NCBI RefSeq assembly: GCF_900110895.1
Contig: NZ_FOIQ01000002.1
Span: 187,810-251,809 of the forward strand
DNA from: Prevotella aff. ruminicola Tc2-24
GTDB taxonomy: Bacteria; Bacteroidota; Bacteroidia; Bacteroidales; Bacteroidaceae
DNA length: 64,000 nucleotides
Direction of reading: 5' to 3'
Numbering within the stretch: position 1 is the stretch's first letter; every line of letters starts with the position of its first letter. The notes beneath the pieces were generated by a model. It worked only from the letters and a program-made list of their open reading frames with translations. It was not told where the DNA came from and made no database searches. Made by a program: the position numbers and the translations under genes. Of the stretch, positions 42,930 through 50,849 are shown piece by piece.

Positions 42930-44861
42930 ATGAAATTCAAGTATGATGTTCTGGTGATTGGAGGAGGACATGCAGGCTGCGAGGCGGCCTGTGCCAGTGC
43001 CAACATGGGGGCCAAGACCTGTCTGATAACCATGGACATGAACAAGATTGCACAGATGTCGTGCAACCCTGCCATCGGCGGTATTGCCAAAGGCCAGATC
43101 GTGCGCGAGATCGATGCACTCGGCGGACAGATGGGACTGGTGACAGATGCCACCTCCATCCAGTTCCGTATGCTCAACGTAGGAAAGGGACCCGCCATGT
43201 GGAGCCCCCGTGCCCAGTGCGACCGTGGGAAGTTCATCTGGGAATGGCGCAGACATCTCGATGAAACCGAAAATCTCGACATCTGGCAAGACCAGGCCGA
43301 TGAACTGCTCGTAGAAGAGACTGGACAACACGACGATAACGGGCACCCCACTGTCAGGGCCATCGGCGTGCGCACCATCTGGGGCGCAGAACTCTATGCA
43401 AGATGTGTGGTGATCACTGCTGGCACCTTCCTCAACGGGCTGATGCACATTGGACGGAAGATGGTGGCTGGAGGTCGTGTTGCAGAACCTGCCGTGCCCC
43501 ACTTCACGGAGAGCATCACCCGCCACGGCGTCACGACTGCCCGCATGAAGACAGGAACCCCAGTACGTATCGACAAGCGCTCTGTTCACTTCGATGAAAT
43601 GGAGATTCAACCAGGCGAAAACAAACCCTATCAGTTCAGTTATATGAACAAGGGCGGTGCCTTGAAACAACTACCTTGCTGGACTTGCAACACGAACGCA
43701 GAGGTACATGAGGTGTTGCGCAGCGGACTGGCAGACTCTCCGCTCTATAACGGACAGATCCAATCGATAGGTCCGCGCTACTGCCCTTCCATCGAGACCA
43801 AGCTCATGACCTTCCCTGATCGCGAGAAGCACCCGCTGTTTCTCGAGCCAGAGGGAGAAGACACCAACGAGATGTATCTGAACGGTTTCTCCTCGTCATT
43901 GCCGATGGACGTACAGATCCAAGCACTGAAGAAGATTCCTGCTTTCAGAGACCTGAAGGTGTATCGCCCTGGTTATGCCATCGAATACGATTTCTTCGAC
44001 CCCACCCAACTCAATCACTCGCTGGAATCGAAGATTATCGAGAACCTATTCTTCGCTGGACAGGTCAATGGCACAACAGGCTATGAAGAGGCTGGAGGTC
44101 AGGGAACACTGGCAGGAGCTAACGCTGCGCTGAAGGCAGGAGCAGCAGAGTGTCGTGGCGCAGCAACAAGCACGACACAGTTCGTACTTCATCGCGACGA
44201 AGCTTATATCGGCGTTCTCATCGACGATTTGGTGACAAAAGGTGTCGACGAGCCTTATCGTATGTTTACGTCGAGAGCCGAATACAGAATTCTGCTGAGA
44301 CAAGACGATGCCGACGCGCGTCTGACTGAAAAGGCCTACGAGCTGGGGCTCGCAAAAAGAGATCGTTACGACTGGTGGATGGAGAAAAAACAGGCTATCG
44401 AAGAAATCGAAGAATTCTGTCAGACCTTCGCGATAAAACCGAAACTCATCAATTCGGCCCTCGAGGCGCTTGGCACCACCCCACTCCAGTACGGCTGTAA
44501 GTTAATCGATCTCGTTGGGCGTCCTCAACTCAATCTCTCCAATCTGTCGGACATTATCCCACAACTAAAGGAAGTCCTGAATCGACCAATCAATCGAAAA
44601 GAAGAGATCGCAGAGGCCGCAGAGGTACGAATGAAATATAAAGGATATATCGAACGCGAGCGAATGGTAGCAGAGAAAATGCATCGCTTGGAGAATATCA
44701 AGATTAAAGGCCATTTCAACTACGAGGACATACAGTCGCTCTCGACAGAGGCTCGTCAGAAGTTGACGCGCATCCAACCTGAGACATTGGCACAGGCCAG
44801 TCGTATTCCTGGCGTCTCCCCAAGCGACATCAACGTCTTACTTGTGCTCATGGGGAGGTAA
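42930..44861 (+). CDS. mnmG: tRNA uridine 5-carboxymethylaminomethyl modification enzyme MnmG (GidA)
   Basis: An FAD-dependent enzyme that, with MnmE, makes the (carboxymethyl)aminomethyl group on wobble U34 of several tRNAs. The 643-residue protein begins MKFKYDVLVIGGGHAGCEAA (dinucleotide motif) and has QMSCNPAIGGIAKG, MWSPRAQCDR, the second FAD signature FFAGQVNGTTGYEEAGGQG and the helical C-terminal domain (SREAEYRI-type SRAEYRILLRQDDAD). The start is the ATG giving this N-terminus, not an upstream TTG inside the -7 box. mnmG is close to oriC in many bacteria; here it opens a rightward run and is followed within 70 bases by a parS site. Confidence 0.97.
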   Translation: MKFKYDVLVIGGGHAGCEAACASANMGAKTCLITMDMNKIAQMSCNPAIGGIAKGQIVREIDALGGQMGLVTDATSIQFRMLNVGKGPAMWSPRAQCDRGKFIWEWRRHLDETENLDIWQDQADELLVEETGQHDDNGHPTVRAIGVRTIWGAELYARCVVITAGTFLNGLMHIGRKMVAGGRVAEPAVPHFTESITRHGVTTARMKTGTPVRIDKRSVHFDEMEIQPGENKPYQFSYMNKGGALKQLPCWTCNTNAEVHEVLRSGLADSPLYNGQIQSIGPRYCPSIETKLMTFPDREKHPLFLEPEGEDTNEMYLNGFSSSLPMDVQIQALKKIPAFRDLKVYRPGYAIEYDFFDPTQLNHSLESKIIENLFFAGQVNGTTGYEEAGGQGTLAGANAALKAGAAECRGAATSTTQFVLHRDEAYIGVLIDDLVTKGVDEPYRMFTSRAEYRILLRQDDADARLTEKAYELGLAKRDRYDWWMEKKQAIEEIEEFCQTFAIKPKLINSALEALGTTPLQYGCKLIDLVGRPQLNLSNLSDIIPQLKEVLNRPINRKEEIAEAAEVRMKYKGYIERERMVAEKMHRLENIKIKGHFNYEDIQSLSTEARQKLTRIQPETLAQASRIPGVSPSDINVLLVLMGR

Positions 44862-44882
44862 TTCTCTTGCCTATCACACCCG

Positions 44883-44898
44883 TGTTTCACGTGAAACA
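44883..44898. promoter_or_regulatory. parS: parS site 1 (ParB-binding centromere palindrome)
   Basis: The 16-base palindrome TGTTTCACGTGAAACA equals the broadly conserved bacterial parS consensus. It lies in the mnmG-apt gap. A 20-base stretch around it is repeated at the second site. Confidence 0.88.
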
Positions 44899-44931
44899 AA
44901 AGCAAAAAGAAACAAATATAACATACTGATT

Positions 44932-45459
44932 ATGAACAACAAAGTTTTGATTGACAATTTGCGATGTATACCCGACTTCCCAAAGAAGGGTATCAATTTC
45001 CGCGACGTGACCACCCTTTATAAGAGTGCCGAGTGCGTACAGATTATGCTCAACGAGATGGAAGCGCTCTACAAGGACAAAGGCATCACCAAGATCGTAG
45101 GCATCGAGAGTCGTGGTTTCGTGATGGCATCTGCCCTGGCCGCCAGATTGGGTTGCGGCATTGTCTTGGCACGTAAGCCAGGCAAATTACCTGCTACAGC
45201 GATCAAAGAGTCGTTTTCCAAGGAATACGGTGTCGATACCATCGAGATGCACATCGACTCCATCGACGAGAACGACGTTGTACTCATTCACGACGACCTG
45301 TTGGCCACAGGAGGAACAGCCATGGCGGCATACAGGCTTGTACAGCACTTCCATCCTAAGAAGGTCTATGTGAACTTCATCATTGAGATCACAGACGAGG
45401 GACTGCATGGGCGCGACCTCTTCAAAGGCATCGACCTTACAACCCTCGTGACACTCTAA
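44932..45459 (+). CDS. apt: Adenine phosphoribosyltransferase
   Basis: A purine salvage enzyme that makes AMP from adenine and PRPP. The 175-residue protein has the substrate-loop region IPDFPKKGINFRDVTTL, GIESRGFVMASALA, ARKPGKLP, and the PRPP-binding motif VVLIHDDLLATGGTAMAA (about 120-137). The ATG at 44932 begins MNNKVLIDNL; a longer frame would run through the end of mnmG and the parS site. The gene is flanked on both sides by parS palindromes and is probably co-transcribed with mnmG and uvrC. Confidence 0.95.
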   Translation: MNNKVLIDNLRCIPDFPKKGINFRDVTTLYKSAECVQIMLNEMEALYKDKGITKIVGIESRGFVMASALAARLGCGIVLARKPGKLPATAIKESFSKEYGVDTIEMHIDSIDENDVVLIHDDLLATGGTAMAAYRLVQHFHPKKVYVNFIIEITDEGLHGRDLFKGIDLTTLVTL

Positions 45460-45461
45460 CG

Positions 45462-45477
45462 TGTTTCACGTGAAACA
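45462..45477. promoter_or_regulatory. parS: parS site 2 (ParB-binding centromere palindrome)
   Basis: The same perfect TGTTTCACGTGAAACA palindrome, two bases after the apt stop and 579 bases from site 1. The flanks (CG before, AAA after) are also shared. Confidence 0.88.
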
Positions 45478-45514
45478 AAATCTTCCAAAGTATTCATAAA
45501 TAGACGCCAGCGAG

Positions 45515-47347
45515 ATGACGAGAGAAGAGAACGAGAAACGGTTAGCCCACCTGAAGAGTATTGTCAGCAGACTGCCTGACAAGCCTGGCAGCTACCAGTT
45601 CTATGACGATACAAAGACCATCATCTATGTGGGGAAGGCGAAGAACCTCAAAGCAAGGGTCTCGTCTTACTTCCACACAGAGGTGGATCGTTTCAAGACC
45701 AAGGTACTCGTCTCTAAGATCCACGACATCAGCTATACGGTCGTAAATACAGAGGAGGACGCCCTTCTCTTGGAGAACTCGCTCATCAAGAAGTATAATC
45801 CGCGGTACAACGTCCTGCTGAAGGACGGCAAGACCTACCCCAGCATCTGTGTCACCAACGAGTACTTCCCCCGCATTTTCAAGACACGCACTATCAACAA
45901 AAAATGGGGCACTTACTACGGTCCTTACTCTCATGTCGCAAGCATGTATGCCATCCTTGACCTCATCAAGGAACTATACCACCCACGTACCTGTCGTCAG
46001 CCCATCACCAAAGAGGGTGTAGAGACAGGCAAATACAAGGTTTGTCTCGACTACCACATCAAGAAATGTATGGGACCGTGCGTAGGAAAGCAGTCGTATG
46101 AGGACTACCAGAGAGGTATCCAACAGGCACGCGAAATCCTCAAGGGTAACACCCGCCAGATGCTCAAAGAGCTCAGAGACGAGATGCTGCATCTCTCCGA
46201 CGAACTCCGTTTCGAGGAGGCGGAGGAGGTGAAACGGAAATACATCGCCCTCGACACCTTCGTCAGCAAGAGCGAGGTGGTCAGTCATACCATCGACAAC
46301 GTCGACGTCTTCTCCATCACCAGCGACGAAAAGATGGCCTTCATCAACTATATCCACGTATCCAACGGCAGCATCAACCAGAGCTTCACCATCGAATACA
46401 AGAAGAAACTCAACGAGACAGACAAAGAACTGCTGCAGTTGGGTATCGTTGAACTGCGCGAGCGTTTCAAGAGCCAGTCGAAGGAGATCATCGTTCCTCA
46501 GGAACTCGACATGACACTCGAAGGCATCACCTTCACCATCCCCCAGCGAGGCGACAAGAAAACCTTGCTCGAGCTCTCTATCATGAACGGCAAACAGTAT
46601 AAGTTCGACCGTCTGAAACAAGCCGAGAAACTCAATCCGGAACAGAAACAGACCCGTCTGATGAAGGAACTCCAGGACAAACTCCACCTACCCAAACTAC
46701 CCTTCCAGATAGAGTGCTTCGACAACTCCAATATCTCTGGTACAGACGCTGTGGCTGCCTGTGTGGTTTTCAAGAAGATGAAACCCTCGAAGCGTGACTA
46801 TAAGCACTATAACATCAAGACCGTCACAGGACCTGACGACTATGCCTCGATGAAAGAGGTGGTTCATCGTCGCTACACACGACTGATGGAGGAAGAACAA
46901 CCCCTACCCGACCTCATCATCGCTGATGGCGGAAAAGGGCAGATGGAGGTCATCAGACAGGTGATACAAGACGAGCTGGATCTCGATATCCCCATTGCAG
47001 GACTGGCCAAGAACGACCGTCACCGTACCAACGAACTGCTCTACGGCTTCCCGCCGCTCAGCGTGGCCCTGAAAACAGACAGCGAGCTCTTCCACGTACT
47101 CACACAGATACAAGACGAGGTGCATCGCTTCGCCATCCAGTTCCATCGAGACAAGCGTTCTAAGCGCGCCTTACAGTCTGAGCTGGACAACATCAAGGGT
47201 ATCGGTCCGAAAACGCGTGACGAGCTTCTAAATAGCCTTAAATCAGTCAAGAAGATACGCGAGGCCAGTCTCGATAGTCTCTCGGCCATCATTGGTCCCT
47301 CAAAAGCACAGATTATCTACGACTACTTCCACCAAAGACAATCATAG
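45515..47347 (+). CDS. uvrC: Excinuclease ABC subunit C
   Basis: The dual-incision nuclease of nucleotide excision repair, acting on UvrB-DNA complexes. The 610-residue protein has the GIY-YIG domain (about 18-100, PGSYQFYDDTKTIIYVGKAKNLKARV), the Cys cluster CLDYHIKKCMGPCVG, a UVR domain (about 210-245), the RNase H-like C-terminal nuclease (ECFDNSNISGTDAVAACVVF, IADGGKGQM) and terminal helix-hairpin-helix motifs (IKGIGPKTRDELL). All parts are intact. It follows apt by 55 bases that include a parS site. Confidence 0.96.
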   Translation: MTREENEKRLAHLKSIVSRLPDKPGSYQFYDDTKTIIYVGKAKNLKARVSSYFHTEVDRFKTKVLVSKIHDISYTVVNTEEDALLLENSLIKKYNPRYNVLLKDGKTYPSICVTNEYFPRIFKTRTINKKWGTYYGPYSHVASMYAILDLIKELYHPRTCRQPITKEGVETGKYKVCLDYHIKKCMGPCVGKQSYEDYQRGIQQAREILKGNTRQMLKELRDEMLHLSDELRFEEAEEVKRKYIALDTFVSKSEVVSHTIDNVDVFSITSDEKMAFINYIHVSNGSINQSFTIEYKKKLNETDKELLQLGIVELRERFKSQSKEIIVPQELDMTLEGITFTIPQRGDKKTLLELSIMNGKQYKFDRLKQAEKLNPEQKQTRLMKELQDKLHLPKLPFQIECFDNSNISGTDAVAACVVFKKMKPSKRDYKHYNIKTVTGPDDYASMKEVVHRRYTRLMEEEQPLPDLIIADGGKGQMEVIRQVIQDELDLDIPIAGLAKNDRHRTNELLYGFPPLSVALKTDSELFHVLTQIQDEVHRFAIQFHRDKRSKRALQSELDNIKGIGPKTRDELLNSLKSVKKIREASLDSLSAIIGPSKAQIIYDYFHQRQS

Positions 47348-47484
47348 TATAGAAAAGCCTTTTGTCTACTTGTCTACCGTCTACTCGTCAATCCAGTTTG
47401 TCTAACACGCCACAAGACAATCTGCCAAAATATCTTAACAAAATGTCAGGTTTGAAGAACGGCGACAGATAGCCCTCCCAATAA

Positions 47485-47550
47485 AGTCTCAGTTTGCTCT
47501 GAGGAAAGTGAGAGTTTCCTTGGAGGAAAGTCGGACTTTGCCCGGAGGAA
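47485..47550. repeat. Three imperfect 22-bp tandem repeats
   Basis: The units begin AGTCTCAGTTTGC, AGTGAGAGTTTCC and AGTCGGACTTTGC and all end in GAGGAA. Units 2 and 3 are themselves imperfect palindromes (TTTCC..GGAAA). The direction and spacing are exact (22, 22). Confidence 0.65.
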
Positions 47551-47689
47551 ACCCCAAGAACCCCAAAACGCCAGAAATAAGGGGCAACAACAGCACACAA
47601 ACATACGATAAAAATTGTTTACTCCAGAAAACAGCATCTACTGATTATGTCTTCAGTTTGATAACGCCTGACGAAGTCTCGTAAGGTCG

Positions 47690-47707
47690 ATTTACATCGA
47701 TGTAAAT
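47690..47707. promoter_or_regulatory. 18-bp palindrome overlapping the dtd promoter (candidate operator)
   Basis: ATTTACATCGATGTAAAT is a perfect inverted repeat whose last base is the first T of the TTTG -33 box. A second small palindrome, TATCGATA, lies in the spacer. Confidence 0.6.
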
Positions 47708-47738
47708 TTGGTTTTATCGATATAATTTCGTAACTTTG
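47707..47738 (+). promoter_or_regulatory. Promoter of the dtd operon
   Basis: TTTG (47707-47710) and TAACTTTG (47731-47738) are 20 bases apart. The -7 box ends six bases before the ATG. Confidence 0.68.
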
Positions 47739-47744
47739 CGCTCT

Positions 47745-48197
47745 ATGAGAGCAGTTATACAGAGAGTCAGTCAGGCAAGTGTCACGATCGACGGTGAGGT
47801 CAAATCGGCCATCGGATGGGGATTGCTCATTCTGATAGGCATCTGCGACGACGACGAGAAGGACGATGTAGACTGGCTGGTGAAGAAAATCGCCAACCTG
47901 CGTGTGTTTGATGATGAAAACGGAGTGATGAACCGCTCTGTCCTTGATATCGGGGGCGAGGCACTCGTCGTGAGCCAGTTCACACTGTTCGCTAGTTACA
48001 AGAAAGGCAACCGCCCCAGTTGGTTCCGTGCCGGCTCCCACGAGCACTCTATCCCACTCTACGAGACCTTCTGCACGCAACTCTCCGAAGCGATAGGCAA
48101 GCCCGTTGGCACAGGCGAGTTTGGAGCAGACATGAAGGTGGAACTGCTCAACGACGGACCAGTCACTATCTGTATGGATACCAAAAACAAAGAATAA
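47745..48197 (+). CDS. dtd: D-aminoacyl-tRNA deacylase
   Basis: It hydrolyses D-amino acids (and misattached glycine) from tRNA, keeping D-residues out of proteins. The 150-residue protein begins MRAVIQRVSQASV as in most DTDs and contains the catalytic-pocket motif LVVSQFTLFASYKKGNRPS and the cross-subunit GADMKVELLNDGPVT (Gly-Pro motif). The ATG is fixed by this conserved N-terminus; with the promoter box only six bases upstream, the message appears leaderless or nearly so. It starts a tight operon with three further genes. Confidence 0.95.
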   Translation: MRAVIQRVSQASVTIDGEVKSAIGWGLLILIGICDDDEKDDVDWLVKKIANLRVFDDENGVMNRSVLDIGGEALVVSQFTLFASYKKGNRPSWFRAGSHEHSIPLYETFCTQLSEAIGKPVGTGEFGADMKVELLNDGPVTICMDTKNKE

Positions 48198-48200
48198 GCG

Positions 48201-48449
48201 ATGAGAAAATATCTGAGAGAAATAGAGATTTCAGGCGTCATCCTGGCTGCCATTGGCGTTGGACTTTCCTACATCAAGGGCATTCAGTATGGTGTATGGC
48301 CATGTGGATTAGGACTGCTACTGCTACTCGCCATCTTCCTCTACAAAGCCTTCCACTGGAAGGAGTACGAGCGTGAGAATAAGCAGTATATCATCATTAT
48401 TCTGCTCGCCATCTTTATCATGTTCATTCAAATGCTCACAAAACGATGA
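48201..48449 (+). CDS. Small two- to three-helix membrane protein, unknown
   Basis: An 82-residue protein that I do not recognise. Hydrophobic helices are at about residues 10-25 (SGVILAAIGVGLSYI), 30-49 (YGVWPCGLGLLLLLAIFLYK) and 61-77 (KQYIIIILLAIFIMFIQ), separated by charged loops. It is three bases after dtd and overlaps the MazG-like gene by four bases (ATGA), so it is surely translated within this operon. Nothing in it points to a specific activity. Confidence 0.7.
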   Translation: MRKYLREIEISGVILAAIGVGLSYIKGIQYGVWPCGLGLLLLLAIFLYKAFHWKEYERENKQYIIIILLAIFIMFIQMLTKR

Positions 48450-48772
48450 CTATCAAAGAAGCACAGGAACTGGTGGATCGCTGGATCAAGGAATATGGGG
48501 TTCGTTATTTCTCGGAACTGACGAATATGGCAGTGCTGACGGAGGAAGTGGGCGAACTGGCCCGTGTGATAGCCCGCAAATACGGTGACCAGAGCTTCAA
48601 AGAAGGCGAGAAAGACAACCTCGGCGAGGAGATGGCCGATGTACTTTGGGTACTCATCTGCCTGGCCAACCAAACGGGTGTAGACCTCACAGAAGAACTG
48701 AAGAAATCGATAGACAAGAAGACGCAACGTGACTCACTACGACATATACATAACAAAAAATTAATGGCATAG
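48446..48772 (+). CDS. MazG-like nucleotide pyrophosphohydrolase
   Basis: A 108-residue all-alpha NTP pyrophosphohydrolase that removes non-canonical or excess nucleoside triphosphates. The metal-binding ExxE..ExxD pattern is visible as LTEEVGELARVIARKYG (about 31-47) and LGEEMADVLWVLICLAN (about 59-75). The size is that of single-domain MazG/dCTPase-like members. It overlaps the small membrane protein gene by four bases and is three bases ahead of deoC, which suggests a nucleotide-handling theme with D-aminoacyl-tRNA and deoxynucleotide metabolism. Confidence 0.9.
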   Translation: MTIKEAQELVDRWIKEYGVRYFSELTNMAVLTEEVGELARVIARKYGDQSFKEGEKDNLGEEMADVLWVLICLANQTGVDLTEELKKSIDKKTQRDSLRHIHNKKLMA

Positions 48773-48775
48773 ACT

Positions 48776-49711
48776 ATGGCAGAACAACATCATGACCATG
48801 CGCATCACCACCACGTGGAGATGCCACAGAAGAGCCAGATCGAAGAGGCTCTGAGCAAGTACAACCTCAACGTTTCCGACGAGGAGGTGCGTGCCGCCGT
48901 GAAACAGATCATCACGGAGAAAGTACATGAGAACGATACCCCCGAGGTGAAACAATTCCTGATGGGAAGCGTGGAACTGACAACCCTGAAGACCACCGAC
49001 TCCGATGAGAGTGTGCTGGCATTCACAGAACGTGTGAACCAGTTCGATGAGCAATACCCTAACCTACCCCACGTGGCCACCATCTGCGTGTATCCGCGCT
49101 TTGCCAAGGTGGTATCGGAGACCCTCGAAGTCGACGGTGTGGAAATCGCCTGCGTCAGCGGCTCATTCCCGTCCTCTCAGGCCCTGATCGAGGTGAAGAC
49201 GATAGAGACTAGTCTGGCCGTGAAAGACGGCGCCACAGAGATCGATATGGTGCTCTCCGTGGGTGCATTCCTCTCTGGCGACTACGAGACTGTCTGTGAC
49301 GAGATACAGCAGATGAAGGAGGCCTGTGGCGACAAGAAGATGAAGGTGATCCTCGAGACGGGCTGTCTGAAGACGGCTGCGAACATCAAGACCGCCTCAA
49401 TACTTGCTATGTACAGTGGTGCCGACTATATCAAGACCTCGACAGGCAAGCTCGAGCCTGCTGCCACCCCTGAGGCAGCCTATGTGATGTGTCAGGCCAT
49501 CAAGGAGTACTACGATGAAACGGGCATCCAGATTGGTTTCAAGCCTGCTGGTGGCCTTAATTCCGTGATGGATGCTCTGATCTACTACACGATTGTGAAA
49601 GAGGTTCTGGGCGAGAAATGGCTTACCAACCAATGGTTCCGTATGGGCACCTCGCGCCTGGCTAACCTGTTGCTGAGCGAGGTAATCGGTGAGGAAACAA
49701 AGTTCTTCTAA
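48776..49711 (+). CDS. deoC: Deoxyribose-phosphate aldolase
   Basis: It splits 2-deoxyribose-5-phosphate into acetaldehyde and glyceraldehyde-3-phosphate in deoxynucleoside catabolism. The 311-residue TIM barrel has VATICVYPRF, ATEIDMVLSVGAF, VILETGCL and YIKTSTGK, the Schiff-base Lys strand, then GFKPAGGL with the second Lys. The N-terminus is unusual: residues 5-13 read HHDHAHHHH, a natural histidine cluster before a helix, and the protein is about 50 residues longer than the E. coli form. It is the last gene of the dtd operon and has a strong terminator. Confidence 0.95.
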   Translation: MAEQHHDHAHHHHVEMPQKSQIEEALSKYNLNVSDEEVRAAVKQIITEKVHENDTPEVKQFLMGSVELTTLKTTDSDESVLAFTERVNQFDEQYPNLPHVATICVYPRFAKVVSETLEVDGVEIACVSGSFPSSQALIEVKTIETSLAVKDGATEIDMVLSVGAFLSGDYETVCDEIQQMKEACGDKKMKVILETGCLKTAANIKTASILAMYSGADYIKTSTGKLEPAATPEAAYVMCQAIKEYYDETGIQIGFKPAGGLNSVMDALIYYTIVKEVLGEKWLTNQWFRMGTSRLANLLLSEVIGEETKFF

Positions 49712-49725
49712 GAAAAGACAACAAC

Positions 49726-49742
49726 CACCTCTTATAGAGGTG
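49726..49742 (+). other. Small hairpin after deoC
   Basis: CACCTCT / AGAGGTG with a 3-base loop, just before the main terminator; no T-tract follows. Confidence 0.4.
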
Positions 49743-49753
49743 CTTATAAAGAT

Positions 49754-49781
49754 AAAAGGAGGGAACCAACCCTCCTTTTTT
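49754..49781. terminator. Bidirectional terminator between deoC and the prenyl synthase gene
   Basis: A 10-bp stem (AAAAGGAGGG / CCCTCCTTTT) with a 6-base loop; T-tracts on both strands, between convergent genes. Confidence 0.85.
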
Positions 49782-49786
49782 CGTAT

Positions 49787-50764
49787 CTAAAGTTTTCGTT
49801 GTATCGCATAATCCAGATAGGCCGTATAGGCATCCTTCAGAGATGGGGCCTTCACATGTCTATCGATATATACCCTAACCTCCTGCGCAATCTCTTCCAT
49901 CTTGCGCTGGGCATAGTCGATACCACCATATTCTTTCGTAAACTCCACGAGAACAGCGATCTCCTCTGCATTGATCGTACCAGCCTTTACCTTCATGGCC
50001 AGAGGCATCATCGACTCGTAAGGCGAATGCTGGAGTGCATAGATCACAGGCAGCGTGAGCTTGCCCTCAGCCATATCCGTGCTTGTCGGCTTGCCTATCT
50101 CATCAGAATCGAAATAATCGAAGATATCATCACGGATCTGGAAGATCATACCCAGATTCCTGCCAAATTTCTTGGCCGCCACCACATCTTCTTCGGAAGC
50201 ACCTACAGATAAGGCGCCTATGCCAGAACAAGCTTCGAAGAGCGAAGCTGTCTTTTGTTCAATTACCTGATAATAAGCTTCTTCCGAGATATCCTTATTA
50301 TTAATATTCTGCAACTGAAGAATCTCGCCAGCAGCAAGGGTACGACCAAGATTCGACAGACTTTGTATGATTTTCTGATTGCCAGTAAAGGATGCATTCA
50401 ATAAACAAGTGGAGAGGATATAGTCACCTACTAAGACAGACACTTTATTATTATAAGCGGCATTCAAGGAAGGTTGGCCGCGACGTTCGTCACTCTCGTC
50501 GACCACATCATCATGGGTAAGACTCGCCGTATGAAGCAACTCTAACGCGACAGCAGAACGAAGCGTGACATCAGTTATCTCGCCATAGTTCTTTGCCGAA
50601 AGAAGCGTAATCATCGGACGCATCTGCTTTCCTGAGCGCTGACTGATATGTGTTAAGGCCTGCGACAACAGACCATCCTCATGGGTCAACGCTTCAAGAA
50701 AAAGATTCCTGAAGTCAGCAAATTCCTTTTCAATAGGGGTTTTTATCCTTGATAAATAATCCAT
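49787..50764 (-). CDS. All-trans polyprenyl diphosphate synthase
   Basis: A 325-residue prenyltransferase that extends allylic diphosphates with isopentenyl diphosphate, making the side chain of menaquinone or related lipids. The two Asp-rich motifs are present: LTHDDVVDESDERRG (first, about 85-99) and IFQIRDDIFDYFDSDEIGKP (second). GKQMRP near the N-terminus binds IPP. Chain length (octaprenyl is common) cannot be set from sequence. The start MDYLSRIKTP at 50764 is preferred; a longer frame enters the polA leader. TATTTTTG (50789-50782, minus strand) is its -7 box. Confidence 0.92.
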   Translation of the reverse strand: MDYLSRIKTPIEKEFADFRNLFLEALTHEDGLLSQALTHISQRSGKQMRPMITLLSAKNYGEITDVTLRSAVALELLHTASLTHDDVVDESDERRGQPSLNAAYNNKVSVLVGDYILSTCLLNASFTGNQKIIQSLSNLGRTLAAGEILQLQNINNKDISEEAYYQVIEQKTASLFEACSGIGALSVGASEEDVVAAKKFGRNLGMIFQIRDDIFDYFDSDEIGKPTSTDMAEGKLTLPVIYALQHSPYESMMPLAMKVKAGTINAEEIAVLVEFTKEYGGIDYAQRKMEEIAQEVRVYIDRHVKAPSLKDAYTAYLDYAIQRKL

Positions 50765-50849
50765 TGTTTTGAAATTTGGTACAAAAATAAGAAAAAATTG
50801 GGTAATTAGATATTTTTTTAGTAATTTTACGCAGAAAAAAAACAAAGAT

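Larger units (their letters stand above)
47348..47744. other. Intergenic region between uvrC and dtd
   Basis: About 400 bases without a convincing gene. It holds three 22-base imperfect tandem repeats (47485-47550), an 18-base perfect palindrome (47690-47707) and the dtd promoter. The first 130 bases show no structure that I can support, and no uvrC terminator is obvious. Confidence 0.6.

Noticed and set aside
42900..43670. 256-codon open frame antisense to mnmG, and a 300-codon one antisense to ychF (55788-56690)
   Set aside because: Both lie fully inside conserved genes and show no family features.
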